DNA of 64,000 nucleotides from JAJDYQ01 sp965214035. Lineage in GTDB: Bacteria; Pseudomonadota; Gammaproteobacteria; JAJDYQ01. Positions 1 to 12,500 of this stretch are shown one piece after another. A program made the translations under genes and the position numbers. The DNA lies in assembly GCA_965214035.1 (NCBI GenBank), contig OZ243932.1, forward strand, positions 1,302,001 through 1,366,000. Direction: 5' to 3'. The notes below the pieces were generated by a model. The model searched no databases, was not told the DNA's origin, and was given only the letters and a program-made list of their open reading frames with translations. Every line of letters starts with the position of its first letter. Position 1 is the first letter of the stretch.

Positions 1-1
1 T

Positions 2-289
2 GAAAAAATCTACAAAGGAATGAAATCGAATGGCGTTTTGGTGCTCTCGGAAAAACTGTCCTTTGATAATGAGGCAGAACAAATCCGTCAGACGGCCCTG
101 CATGAATCTTTCAAGCGCACACAGGGCTATTCCGATCTGGCAATCAGCCGCAAGCGCACAGCACTGGAAAACATATTGATTCCGGAATCATGCGCCACCC
201 ACCTTGAACGATTAAACAACATTGGCTTCCATGACGCACAACTATGGTTTCGCTGCATTAACTTTGCCTCGATACTGGCATGGAAATAA
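2..289 (+). CDS. cmoA: tRNA (cmo5U34) carboxy-S-adenosyl-L-methionine synthase CmoA, C-terminal part
   Basis: The reading frame is open from base 2 to the stop at 287-289 and gives the last 95 residues; the start lies before the window. The visible part (LVLSEKLSF, FKRTQGYSDL, ELAISRKR-like and LWFRCINFASI segments) matches the C-terminus of CmoA. CmoA converts SAM and prephenate into carboxy-SAM, the donor for 5-oxyacetic acid modification of U34 in several tRNAs. The stop overlaps the start of cmoB by 10 bp, so the two are translationally coupled and work in consecutive steps. I see no frameshift or missing block in the visible part. The identification rests on similarity recalled from the family and on the cmoB neighbour. 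Confidence 0.93.
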   Translation, partial: EKIYKGMKSNGVLVLSEKLSFDNEAEQIRQTALHESFKRTQGYSDLAISRKRTALENILIPESCATHLERLNNIGFHDAQLWFRCINFASILAWK

Positions 290-1254
290 TCGACTTCAGA
301 CATCTGAACCGGATGCTAAGAGACCACGATCTATGGGAATGGGGACATGACCTTGAAAGCAAAGCCCGGCAATTTTTACACACTCACCGACACGGACATA
401 CCGCCATCTGGCTGAACACAATCAGCAGGCTCCCGCAGATCAATACAATCACCAGAGACATCAGCAGCTCGGCCATTACCGTTCATACCGAACAGGATTT
501 TGATCGCAAATCTCTGGTATTAGAACTGAAAAGCATGGCCCCATGGCGCAAAGGACCTTTTGATATCCATGGCATTTACATAGACAGCGAATGGCGCTCC
601 GACCAGAAATGGCAACGGCTGAGCAAAGGTATTACACCGCTCACCGGGCGCAGGGTTCTTGATATTGGCTGCGGCAATGGCTACTACCTGTGGCGCATGC
701 TGGGTGCCGGTGCATACTGTGCACTTGGAGTGGATCCATCGCCGCTATTTGCTGCGCAATTTCAAGCCATACGATATTTCACAGGCAAAGAACTGGCTGC
801 CTCGATACTACCCATGGGGATAGAGCAACTACCTTTTGATATGCCGGCATTCGACAGTGTATTTTCAATGGGCGTACTCTATCACCGCCGGAAACCTCGC
901 GCACATATTGAACAACTGAAATCGCTGATACGACCCGGAGGAGAACTGATACTCGAAACCCTGATTATCGAAGGACAAAGCCTATCCGCACTGAAGCCTG
1001 CCGGACGCTATGCCAAAATGCACAATGTATATGAAATTCCGTCAGTTTCACTGCTGCAAAAATGGCTGAAAAGCGCCGGCATGAGAAACATCAGAACGAT
1101 TGATATTTCACCAACAACAACAGACGAACAACGAACAACCGAATGGATGCCGTTTGAGTCACTCAAAGACTTTCTCGATCCGGCAGACCCATCAAAAACC
1201 ATAGAAGGCCATCCCGCACCGGTGCGTGCCATTATCGCAGCACACAAAAAATAG
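280..1254 (+). CDS. cmoB: tRNA U34 carboxymethyltransferase CmoB
   Basis: This is a 324-residue protein, the normal length for CmoB. It transfers the carboxymethyl group of carboxy-SAM to 5-hydroxyuridine at tRNA position 34. An N-terminal helical region (about 1-110) is followed by a class I methyltransferase fold with the glycine-rich motif DIGCGNG at residues 128-134 and an acidic VDPS segment after it. The FAAQFQAIRYF and MGVLYHRRKP segments are typical of the family. The ATG lies inside the end of cmoA (10-bp overlap), which supports a cmoAB operon. The stop at 1252-1254 directly abuts the stop of the convergent NorD/CbbO-like gene, with no intergenic base. Confidence 0.95.
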   Translation: MEIIDFRHLNRMLRDHDLWEWGHDLESKARQFLHTHRHGHTAIWLNTISRLPQINTITRDISSSAITVHTEQDFDRKSLVLELKSMAPWRKGPFDIHGIYIDSEWRSDQKWQRLSKGITPLTGRRVLDIGCGNGYYLWRMLGAGAYCALGVDPSPLFAAQFQAIRYFTGKELAASILPMGIEQLPFDMPAFDSVFSMGVLYHRRKPRAHIEQLKSLIRPGGELILETLIIEGQSLSALKPAGRYAKMHNVYEIPSVSLLQKWLKSAGMRNIRTIDISPTTTDEQRTTEWMPFESLKDFLDPADPSKTIEGHPAPVRAIIAAHKK

Positions 1255-3372
1255 TCAGGTAGTCAGCTTTCTGTAGATATCGGACACCTTGAGCGGGAGC
1301 CTGGAGACATCATCGACCAGTGTATAGTTGGCTGCACCATACATATGGGGCAGATATTCAGGCCCATGCCGGTCTATGGTGATACAAAACGAATGAATAC
1401 CAGCATAGCGGGCTTCAATCAGTGCCTTGCGAGTATCCTCGATACCATAATCGCCGCGATAATGATCGATATCATCCGGTTTGCCATCGGATAACGTTAT
1501 CAACATGCGCGTTCGGGCAGGCTGATTCCCCAGCAACTTTGCGAGATGGCGAATGGTTACACCCATACGTGTATATTCTTGTGGTTCGATATTGGCAATA
1601 CGCGCCTTCACATCATCTGTATAATGTTCCGTAAAGGACTTTATCCGGTACAGGTCACATTTTTTACGTGTATTTCCTGAGAATCCATAAATCGCATAAC
1701 GATCGCCCAGGCACTCCAGTGCCTCACACAGCAGAATCAGGGATTCCCGTTCGGCATCATTAATCCAGCCACGGGTTGAACCACTCATATCGACCATAAA
1801 AGCGACTGCGATATTGCGTTCACTGCGATGCATCCGGGTGAACAACCGATCCGTCATTTCAGCACCACCTCTGGTATCTGCCAAGGCCTCGACCAGGGCA
1901 TCGATATCGACATCGCTGCCATTGACCTGACGCTTTAACAGACAATCTTCGTCGCGCATGGCTTCAAAAGTTTTTCGCAAGCGCTCAGCCAACCCATGAT
2001 ATTTTACAAGGGTATTACGTGCAAACTGACGATCACCGGGCTTCACCTCCCGCTCACGCAATACACACCAGCGTTTACGATAATGGTCACGCTTAACATC
2101 CCACTCATCATAAAACTCGGCGTCCTCCTCATGGTAAGTCCCCTGCCAGACCTCATCGGGATCGGTCTCGCGGAACAGGGACGGGTCATACTCGCCATCG
2201 CCTGCCGGCGTCAGATAATCATCCGGGATTCGGCCAAAATCAAGCTGTATGGAGGTCAGCAGATTGCGCACGGCTTCCGGTGGAGTAATAGGCACATCGT
2301 CCAGCGTAAGCTCATACATACCCGGTTCCAGAATATCGTTTTCATCACGCTGATCGGAGTTTGCCGTTTTTTCTTTCAGATCAAACTGACGGCCATCCTT
2401 TTTCCTGTCATCCGAGGTAAGCTCATCGAGGGTATCAGCCAGTTTCAGACGAAGCAGTGCCTTTTCGCGTTCGATACGCGCCTGCATGACCTCATCAACC
2501 TCATACAATCGCAACTCACCCTGATAACAAACCGGTGCGGGCAGAGTCGACGCATAAAGCTGTTCAACCAACCTGAGCGAATCTGCTGCGGTCGCGCCGG
2601 TACTGCCCAGTGCGACAACCTGCTCCTGCCACTCCGGCGGACAGGTTCGCTGCCCCAACTGATTTTTTATATCCTGCATACGGCGATAGAGTCCCGGCAA
2701 CTCACGCTCGATACACGCTTCCAGCCGAAAAGTCTCCAGCCGATGATACAGGGCAATCGCCTTTTCGCTGTCCTCATACTGCTTCAATACATCGAGTGGC
2801 TGATGACGAAAGGTACCGAAGCGGGTCTGTGCCCATTGCAGGGTTACGATGGACTTGAACAAATTAAAATTATCTTCCCTGTTTTCCAGGGCCGAAACCA
2901 CTTTCGGCAGATAAAGCGTCTCACTATCTGTATAGGTATGGTCTTTTGACTCAAGTTTTAATTCACGTCCAGCGAGGCCATGGACAAAATTACCGAGCAC
3001 ACCGCGCACCTCGCTATAGACGCTCCCGACCTTACGCTGACGACTCAGATCAACATAATCCTCAACCTGACGTATGACCTCCATTGCCGGATACAGCCCG
3101 GAAGTATCATAGACATCCAGCGTAAAGGCTGCCCATTCCTCAATGGTCTGGCGGTCCATATCGTGAATAACCCGCACGACATGGGCAACAAACTGATGCG
3201 CCAACTCCACCTGGGTACTGGCCAGACTTCTGGCCCAGGCCAGAATAAAATGCTGATGTTGCCCCTCCAGCGGTAACAATACCCGCGCCAGTTGATCGGT
3301 ACGGATAAAAGTGAACTCGGCCTCCAGACACTCATCAAGCCGCTCGATAATTTCCTGCTCAGACAGCCTCAT
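1255..3372 (-). CDS. VWA-domain protein of the NorD/CbbO family
   Basis: A 705-residue protein if it starts at the ATG at 3372, which has an AGGGA-type ribosome site about 7 bases upstream; an ATG at 3432 is possible but lacks one. The C-terminal third is a von Willebrand A domain with an intact MIDAS motif DMSGST (D528) and later TLSDGKPDD. The long N-terminal helical half and the central YDEWDVKRDHYRKRWC segment are typical of NorD/CbbO. These proteins work with an AAA+ ATPase partner (NorQ/CbbQ) as chaperones that activate nitric oxide reductase or RuBisCO. No such ATPase, nor a RuBisCO or nitric oxide reductase gene, lies beside it here, so the client is unknown. Family assignment is firm; choosing NorD over CbbO is not possible from this window. 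Confidence 0.88.
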   Translation of the reverse strand: MRLSEQEIIERLDECLEAEFTFIRTDQLARVLLPLEGQHQHFILAWARSLASTQVELAHQFVAHVVRVIHDMDRQTIEEWAAFTLDVYDTSGLYPAMEVIRQVEDYVDLSRQRKVGSVYSEVRGVLGNFVHGLAGRELKLESKDHTYTDSETLYLPKVVSALENREDNFNLFKSIVTLQWAQTRFGTFRHQPLDVLKQYEDSEKAIALYHRLETFRLEACIERELPGLYRRMQDIKNQLGQRTCPPEWQEQVVALGSTGATAADSLRLVEQLYASTLPAPVCYQGELRLYEVDEVMQARIEREKALLRLKLADTLDELTSDDRKKDGRQFDLKEKTANSDQRDENDILEPGMYELTLDDVPITPPEAVRNLLTSIQLDFGRIPDDYLTPAGDGEYDPSLFRETDPDEVWQGTYHEEDAEFYDEWDVKRDHYRKRWCVLREREVKPGDRQFARNTLVKYHGLAERLRKTFEAMRDEDCLLKRQVNGSDVDIDALVEALADTRGGAEMTDRLFTRMHRSERNIAVAFMVDMSGSTRGWINDAERESLILLCEALECLGDRYAIYGFSGNTRKKCDLYRIKSFTEHYTDDVKARIANIEPQEYTRMGVTIRHLAKLLGNQPARTRMLITLSDGKPDDIDHYRGDYGIEDTRKALIEARYAGIHSFCITIDRHGPEYLPHMYGAANYTLVDDVSRLPLKVSDIYRKLTT

Positions 3373-3461
3373 CCAGGCATCCCTGTCCAGATTCAGAAAC
3401 AGGAATGTACAACCTGAATAGATAATGGTCAATTCCGTGCATGAAACGGCTTTTGACCGTT

Positions 3462-3504
3462 AAAAAAGCGGGGCCGGTGACAATACGGATGGATCCGGCC
3501 CCGC
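3462..3504 (-). terminator. Rho-independent terminator of the giant barrel-protein gene
   Basis: On the minus strand a perfect 10-bp stem (GCGGGGCCGG at 3495-3504, CCGGCCCCGC at 3468-3477) with a 17-base loop is followed by six T (complement of 3462-3467). It lies 35 bases past the stop at 3539. The same structure is duplicated at 14167-14209 behind the paralogous gene remnant. A second small hairpin (AGCCGG/CCGGCT, about 3509-3531) sits between the stop and the terminator. Confidence 0.87.
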
Positions 3505-3538
3505 AACAGCCGGCAGGGAGGTGCCGGCTACGGACTTC

Positions 3539-6500
3539 CTACCAATTCAGCTTCCATTGTGCGCCGACGCTGTGGCGCGGGTTATTGTCATCCTGTTCGC
3601 GGCGGATGGCCTTGATATCCAGCTTCGACTTCAGGCCAGCCGGGTTCGACAACAGACGCCAGCCGAGGGTCAGGTCACGTTTGGCATCGGATGCCGACAG
3701 GCTCGCATAGGGGATGCCGGTGGCATCGTCTGTCAGGGCAAAGCCCCACTCGCCTTTCAGCGTCCAGCGGCTCGATACGGCAGCAGTATGTCGGTTGTCT
3801 TCTTCCTCCAGCGCATCCGTCAGAGAATCCGATAACAACCGATCCAGACCACTGGCAGCCGGTGCATTGCCGTACTCATGGCGCAGGCTGAACGACGGGC
3901 CATAGGCCGAGTTTGGCCAGGCCTCGTAGCGCAGTGAGCCGGACAGACCCCACTCCTCACGCTCGGCAGCCTCATGCTCCAGCAGATAGCGACCGCGTAT
4001 ATCCACCGTCAAGCCTTTGGCCGGTGTCTGCCAGCTCAGGCCGCCGCCCAGCTCCAGACCAAAGCCTTCGCTGGTATCGCCGCCGTCATAACGCAGACCC
4101 AGCTCCAGTTCCGGTGTCAGACGCACACCGTCCTCTTCCGGTAACTGCCAGGACCAGGCCAGACCCATGCGGAAACGCTGCGTATCCGCCTCAGTGCCCG
4201 CCATGACGCGGGAATCATCCGCCTCAATACGCGCCAGTGTCAGGCCCGAAATCAGCTCCAGGGTCAAACCGCCCTCTTCCACCGGACGCTCCAGCAGCGT
4301 ACCGCGCAGACCGGCGGTGGCCGATAGCTGCACCAGATTGTGCTTCGATTCCATACCGGTTGGTGAAGTCTGAGTCTGCTTCAGGTCGCCCCGCCCATAG
4401 CTGGCGGCACCCCACAGTTGCAGGCGTTCGCTCAGGTCGTAGCGCAGATACGGCAGCATGGAAACCAGCATACCGGACAACTCGCCTTCGTCCGATGCAC
4501 CCTGCCATTCGCCATCGCTGTCGCTGTAGGCCAGTGCCAGACCGACCAGCGTCTGACCGTTATCGCGGTCAATGCCCAGCATGGCCGTGGTGACCTCGCC
4601 GTCTATCGAAGTACCAGCTTCTTCACCGTCTTTGTACTTCGTATAGGCCGCCTGACCCCAGATGGAGGTGCCGTCCTGATCCGTGAATGTGAAATGACTA
4701 CCACGCAGCAACGACGGCAGCAGCTTCGGCAGTGACAGGGTGCGTGACAGCTTGCGCGGACGATCCGACGAACCGGCACCCAACTGCTCAATACCCATCG
4801 CACTGGCATCCGGGCTGCCACGGCTGGACAACAAACGCGCCGCATTGAATGACTGACCGCGCGGCAGACCGTTCAGATTGCCCGACAGACCCGGCTGACT
4901 CGATGCCGAAAAGCGATAGTCCAGCCCGCCCAGCATGTGCTCGACGGCCGTCAGACCAAAACGCGGCAGCCACATCTGCTGTGCGGCCTGCATGGCCGTC
5001 ATGTCGGCCGATTCATCGCGGACCGTGACCGTCACCTCTTCCGTCACCTCACCGTAGCCGGCATCCGCGCTATGGGTCAGCGTGATGGTCTCATCCACAC
5101 TGTTGCTGTCCGTGCCGGCCGTCAGGGTGATGATCTGCACCTGATCCCAGTTATCCTGTGTAAAAGTGAGTTCGGTCGGTTCCGGCGTCAGTTCAGTGCG
5201 TTCGTGACCGCTCAGGGTGACCGTCACCGTGCCGACCGGCTCGGCCGACAGCTCCAGCATGTAGCTCGTGCTGCCGCCTTCACCGACACTCACCGCGGTC
5301 TGCGAGAACATCAACTGCGGCGTGCTGTCCGTGATAGCCACCGGCAGACCGACCAGGTCCGCGCCATAGCCACTGGCGGTGTGGGTCAGGGTCACCTGAT
5401 CATGGGTCGTATTACTGTCCATGACCGCCGTCAGCGTGATGGTCTGCGCCTGAGCCCAGTTGCTTGCATCAAAAGTCAGCTCGGACCTGTCCGGCCTCAG
5501 AGCGCTGCCCTGACCGCTCAGTGCGACCGTCACATTGCCCGATGGACGGGTACCCAGTGCTACCGTGTAGCTCGCACTGCCGCCTTCAATCAAGCTCAAC
5601 TCATCAACACTCAGCAGCAGACGCGGCACATCGTCATCGGCAATCTCAACCGGCAGCACAGCCTGCACCGCACCATAGTCGGCATCCGCCGTATGGGTCA
5701 GCAGCACCCGATTGGCATCACTGTCAATGTCGTCTGCGGCCATCACCGTCACCGTCTGTGCCTGATTCCAGTTGGTCGGCGTAAAGGTCAGGCTGTCACC
5801 GCCGGTCACCCGCAGGCGGGGCGCATCCCCGGAAGATACTCTCACCGTCACATCCGCCATCGGACGCAGCGCCAGACGCACCGTGTAGCTCGCGGTATCA
5901 TTTTCTTCCATATCCAGGCTGCTCTCTGAGAGCACCAAACCCCGTGTGCCGTCCAGAATGCGCACCGATAACCGTTCCGCCGAGGCAGTCCCGTATCCAC
6001 CACCGGACGCCGTGTGCGTCAGGGTGATCAACGCCTCATCCTCGCTGTCATCGTCGGCAATGGCTGACAGTGTGACCACCTGTCCCTCATTCCAGTTGGA
6101 CTGCGTGAAGGTCAGCTCAGTGCCACTATCCACTCTCAGATCACCGGATTGACCGGTAATCGTCACCGTGACATCGGCACTCGGCTCGGTGGCCAGGGTG
6201 ACCGTGTAGGTCGCACTGCCCTGCTCGGTCACGCTCAGGGTATTGACACCCACAATCAGGCGCGGTGCGTCGATGTCGGTCATCGTCACCGTCACGTCTT
6301 CCGTGACCTCCTCGCCGTAGCCGGCATCCGCGCTATGGGTCAGCGTGATGGTCTCATTCACGCTGTTGCTGTCCGTGCCGGCGCTCAGGGTAATCGTCTG
6401 TGCCTGATTCCAGTTATCCTGTGTAAAGGTCAGCTCAAGCGGCTGCGGCGCCAGCGCGGTGCCGTCATAACCGCTCAGTGCGACCGTCACCGTGCCGGCC

Positions 6501-9500
6501 GGCTCAGCCGATAGTTGCAGTGTATAAGTCGTGCTGTCACCTTCATTCAGATCAATCGTGGTCTGCGAGAAACTCAACTGTGGTGTGCTGTCAATCAGCT
6601 CCACCGTCAGGCTGGCCATGACGGAATCATAGCCGGCATCGGCACTGTGGGTCAGCGTCACCTGATCCGTCACGGTGTTACTGTCCGTGACCGCCATCAG
6701 CGTGACGGTCTGCGGGTTACCCCAGTTCTGTGAGGTAAAGGTCAGGGTGGTGTCATCGGCCTCCAGTTCGGCATTGGTGCCGGTGAGGGTCACCATGACA
6801 TTCGCACTCGGTGCGGTTGCCAGGCTGACTCGGTAGCTGGCACTGTCGCCTTCAATGAGGGTCAGGCGAGTCGTGCTCAATACCAGCGCCGGTTGTTCCT
6901 GAATCGTAAACTCGTCCAGATTGGTCGTGCCGGAAGCACCGCCGCCCAGGTTGATGCCGGAACTGCTGTCCAGTGTGTCCAGAGCAATGCGCACCGTTTC
7001 GCCGCCGGTCTCGGCCTCGGCATCCGTTTGTGCCATCAGGGTCAGGGTGGCCATCTGACCACCGGCGCTGAAGGTCACGCTGCCGCCGCTCAGATCGCTG
7101 TAATCCACGCCATTGGCCGCCGTGCCGGTCAATGTGTAGTCGGTGCCGAAGACAGCCGTACCGCCGAAGGTCAGCGGCACGGTCAGTTGTTCGCCGGCCG
7201 TCAGGGCACGACCCAGGGTGAGGGTGAGCGGTTTGCTGTCGCCTTCGGCCACATTACCAGGATCACCGACCAGCGTGACCGGGGTGGCATCGTCGTCATG
7301 CACTCCGACGGACGCCACGGACGGATCGCCCACTTCATAGCCCGTACCATCACCCACCGTCACGGTCACGGTGCCATTCGCCTCATCCACAGCATCGCTC
7401 TGCGTCGCGATCAAATAAGTCACCGTGCTGGAACCACTATTCAGGGTGACTGACTGTGCGCCTCTGGCGGCGATAAAATCGCTGCCGCCGGTCACATTGA
7501 GCATCAGAGTCAGGGCGTCCGTCGGAGCCGGTGTGGCCGTCAGGGTAAAGCTGGCACTGCCCATCCCTTCCGTGACCGTGGCACCACCGGTGATGGTGAT
7601 CATCGGCATGACAATGACATCGTTGACCTGCACACTGAAATGGTCGGGTGAACCCGGATCGGCACCGCCGCCCACATTGGTGTTCAGACTGCTGTGGTCA
7701 AAGCCATTGGTGACCGTGCCGTCCGGACCCAGGGCAATGATGAAGGTCTCGGAGCCGCTGCCCTCCATCGTATTGTCGCCGTTGGCGGTCAAGGTCAGTT
7801 CAGCCGTCTGTGCGCCGGCATTCTCAAAGCGCAGCAGCGGAGTCATTGTGCTCTCATTGGACAGGTCCACACCCGTGACCGATTGTAGTGCCAGGCTCCA
7901 GTCCGCCAGCTCGACATCGGTACCGGTTATGCTCAGGGGTACCTCGATGATTTCGCCGGCGATCAGGGCACGACCTAACTCGACCGTGAAGGTAACGGCC
8001 TGACCTTCATCAATGGCGCCCATACTGCCGGTGCGGGTCAGGCTGACTTCGGTCGGGTCGTCGTCATCAACCATGACCATCAGGTCGTCAATGCTGAGGC
8101 CGCTGTATTGGCTATCGCCGCTCAGGGTATGGCTGATGGCGACACGGCGATCACCGGCATCGTCGTCATTGTTATCCTGACCAGTGACGATGAGGGTCTG
8201 CGGTTGGTTCCAGTCCGTGCTGGTAAAAGTCAGGGTGGTGTCGGTCATCGTGATGCCGGTGCCGGGAGTAGCGGTGACGGTGACGCTGGCGGCTGGCTGT
8301 GAGGTCAGTGCCACGGTGTAGCTGTCGGTGCCGCCTTCATCCACGGTCAGGGTGGTCGGCTGTACGGCGATGCCGGCCTCGTCGTTGTCATTGACAGTCA
8401 GTTGCAGCGTGGCCGGGCTGCCGGCGGCATAGCCGCTCACGGAGGAAACATCAATGGTCAGCATACCATCCGCCCCATCCTGATCATTGTCGGTCACGCC
8501 AATCTCAAACTCCAGGGTCGGATCCAGGCTGGTGTCGGTCTGATCCAGCGTCAACTCATAGCCGTCGCTGATATCCAGCAAGGGACGGACATCGATCAGC
8601 ATAAAGCTCTCGCCGGTATCCGGCGATACGGTGATCTGTATGGTGCGAGTGCCGCCTTCGTCAATGTCGGTATGGTCGCCCACCACTTGTACGCTCAAGG
8701 CCGGATCGTCGTTGTCGGCGACGGTGAGCTGTACCAGGTCAAGCTCACGGCCAATGGGATAATCGCCGCTGTCGCCCTGACTAATGGCGTGGGTGATGGT
8801 ACCAGGGCGTGTATCGCCGGCATTGTGCACCGCGTCATCCATGCCGGTCACGGTGACCGTCTGTGCCTGATTCCAGTTACTCTGGGCAAAGGTCAGCATG
8901 TCATTATTGACGGTGGCGACCGTGCCCGAATCAACCGTGATGATGACCTCGCCGGCCGGGGCCGAGGTCAGTACCACGGTATAGTTGTTGGTGCCGCCTT
9001 CATCCACGGACAGGGTGGTCGGTTGTACGGTGATACCGGCCGTATCGTCTTCGGTGATGGTGACCGTGACTTCACCGGTGACGATGGCATAGTCGCCACC
9101 GGTGGCGGTGTGCGACAGGGCGATCGGGGCATCCGATTGGGCGTCGTCGTCCGACCCGGCGGTGACCGTGATGGTCTGCGGCTGATTCCAGTTCTGGGTG
9201 GTGAAGTTGAGGGTATCATCACTCAGGGTCAGATCGGTATCGGCCTGACCGCTTACAGTCATGGCCACTGGCGCATTGGGCTGGGTGGCCAGAGACACCG
9301 TGTAGGTCGCCGTATCGCCCTCGTCAATGGTCAGGGTGGATGGATTCAGGGACAGGGCCGGCTGTTCGGTGATGTTAAAGGCAATCGTGCTGGTGCCGAT
9401 CACACCCACACCGCCGTCCAGGCCAGCGGCATTGGACACGCTGCTCACAGCAATGGTGATGTCTTCGCCGGAGTCGGAGACGCCATCCGCGGTGGTAGTC

Positions 9501-12500
9501 AGGATCAGCGTGGCGGTGGTGGCAGCAGGCTCGTTGCTCGGGCCGCTAAAGTTAATACTAATCCCCGGAAGATCCAGCTGACTGTAACCCACGTGGGTCG
9601 CCGAGATGCCGGTCAGGGTGTAGTCCGTACCCAGTGTGGCGGTGCCGCCGAACGTTAACCGCACGATCAGCGATTCGAGAGAACCTCTGCCACCCAGTGG
9701 ACGGTTCACGGTCAGGGTAATCTGTTTGCGGGCACCTTCATCGAGGTCGCCGGCCGGATTTTCGGCCAGGGTGACGGTGGTTCTATCGTCGTCGCGCACT
9801 CTGATGGTAGCCGTATCGGTGCCGGCGGTATAGCCGGTACCGTCATTGATTGTCACCGTGACCTCGCCGCTGGCTTCATCGACTTCATCGTCGGTGATCG
9901 GAATTTCGTAGTTGAGCGCGGTGGTGCCGGCCGGGAAGGTGACGGTCTGGTCGCCTTCTGCTGCAATAAAGTCACTGCCGGGTGCGTCCATGACGGTCAG
10001 GTCAATGGTCAGGTCCGTGGCCGGGGGTTTGTCCGCCGTCAGTGTGTAGGTGAGGGTGCCGGCTCCCTCGGTGGCCGGATTCGGACTGCCGCCGGCAATG
10101 GAAATCATGGGCGGGTCATCGTCATCGCGGATGGTGTAGTTGGCGGTGATTGCTCTGCTGCCGCTGAGGTCACCTGAGAAAACGACATTAGCTGGGGTAC
10201 GAGAACCACCAATGGCTCGAGACGATATACGACTATTCGACTGTAGTCGTATCTGAAACATTTCATCGTTTTCAAACACGCTGTCGCCATTGACGCGGAT
10301 CTTATGGGAGAGGGACGATATACCACCATTAAAGGTTAATAACCGGCACGGAAAACCGAGAAGAGTAGAGGTAAAACCAAGTGCTGTGTCATCCATGTCT
10401 GTGTACTGATAGTCCGCACTGCTGCTGCTGCCGCGCTCGGCGGTAACGATGTTACCACCCGGGGCACATAGTGCGAGATCAAAACCTGCCGATCTGGGCG
10501 GATCCACGGTAAAAGTCACGGTGGCCGCATCCACAAAGCCCCCGCTGCTGCCCTCCGCCCCTGCTGCCGGTTCGATGCTCATGGATACGACATGCGGCTC
10601 CTCATTGATGATGGCGACCACGGCCGTATTGGTGGAGCCGATGGTGTAGCCGTCGCCGGTGGCCAGTGCCACCGTGAGGGTGCCGTCGTTGTCATCGCCG
10701 ATGGTGTTGTCAAGGACGGTGTCTATTTCATATCTGACGAAACCCACGCCGGCCGGCAGCAGGAAGGGCTTAGGACCCTTGTCGCCGGACGCCACAAAGT
10801 TGCCGTCGTCAGCCTCGCTGACCATCAGGTTGACCCTGGTGGGCAGTCCGGAAGCCGGGTTGGCCGTGATGGTGAAGATGGCCGTCGAGCCTTCGGTGAC
10901 CATGTCGGCGGCTGTGATGGTCAGCTCTGGCACGGTGTCGTCGTTTTGAATGGTGTAGGTGACACTGCCGGCCGTGGGGGAGATGATGACATCGTCAGGG
11001 GTGTCATTGACTCGTTGCAGACTGACGGTGACGGTTTCGTCTTCCTCGAACAGGCTGTCACCATTGACCCGGATTTTTTGGCTGAAGGATGCCTGATTAC
11101 TGTTGAAGAGGGTTTCCAGAGCGCTATCGCAACCAGCAACAGGAACACTAAAAGAAGGCACTGTGTCATTTAGGAATGTGTACTGATAGTCTGCACTGCT
11201 ACCACGCTCGGCGGTACCACCGTCCAAACAGATTCTAAACATGAATCTCTCTGGCCTTGGCGGATTCACGGTAAAGGTCAGTGTGGCGGCATCGGTCAAG
11301 CCACCACTATTGCCTTCATCTCCTTCTGCCGGTTCGATGCTCATGGATACGACATGCGGCTCCTCATTGATGATGGCGACCACGGCCGTATTAGTGGAGC
11401 CGATGGTGTAGCCGTCGCCGGTGGCCAGTGCCACCGTGAGGGTGCCGTTTTCGACATCGGTGTTGTCATAGACGGTGTCTATTTCATACCTGGCGGAACC
11501 TACGCCGGCCGGCAGCAGGAAGGACTTGGGACCCTTGTCGCCGGACGCCACAAAGTTGCCGTCGCCGTCGGCCTCGCTGACCATCAGGTTGACCGTGGTG
11601 GGCAGTCCGGAAGCCGGGTTGGCCGCGATGGTGAAGCTGGCCGGCGAGCCTTCGGTGACCATGTCGGCGGCTGTGATGGTCAGCTCTGGCACGGTGTCGT
11701 CATTTTGAATGGTGTAGGTGACACTGCCGGCCGTGGGGGAGATGATGACATCGTCGGGAGTGTCGAGGTTGCCGCCCAAACCACTGACTCGTTGCAGGCT
11801 GACGGTGACGGTTTCGTCTTCCTCGAACAGGCTGTCACCGTTGACCCGGATTTTTGCGCTGAGGGATGCCTGATTATTGCTGAAGGCGGCTCCCACAGTG
11901 CTATCGCAACTACCAGCAACAGTAGAAATAGCAAGCACTGTGTTATCCAGGCTTATGAGCTGATAGTCTGCACTGCTACCACGCTCGGCGGTACCACCGT
12001 CCAGACAGATTCTAAACGGGAATCCCTCTGGCCTTGGCGGATTCACGGTAAAGGTCAGTGTGGCGGCATCGGTCAAGCCACCACTATTGCCTTCATCTCC
12101 TGCTGCCGGGTCGATGCTGATGGATACGGTGGGCTGTGGTTCCACCGTGAAGACGGGGGACAGGGCGTAGAAGGATGTGACCCGATTATTCATAACAGTG
12201 AGACCAGAATTGATTGGATTTTGGCCGGATTGCAGTCGGCCGGCTCTAACTGAGGAGGCGCCCAAGGCTCTACTAGTAGCCCCAAAGGAGGCTTTTGTGC
12301 CATTCTGATTACTGCCCGTGAAAATAAAAGTATTGCCCCCGAAGTTTGATCCTGCCTCCGTCTTCCCAGCATAGCTGTCCCAGCTTCCGTCATAGAAATC
12401 GGCATAGTTGTCGGCAACCTTGGCGCCATCCAGCCAGTAGATCACCTGGCCCACGCCGGTCGTCGAGGTATTGTCCCGGGCATCCACCGCACTGGTCGAG

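Noticed and set aside
1996..2949. 317-codon plus-strand frame opposite the NorD/CbbO-like gene
   Set aside because: Antisense shadow; the minus-strand product has clear VWA motifs.
8402..9658. Plus-strand frames of 190-420 codons inside the giant gene (also 4937-5929 and 11354-12253)
   Set aside because: They are antisense to the repeats, have glycine/histidine/arginine-rich composition typical of complementary frames and match no family.
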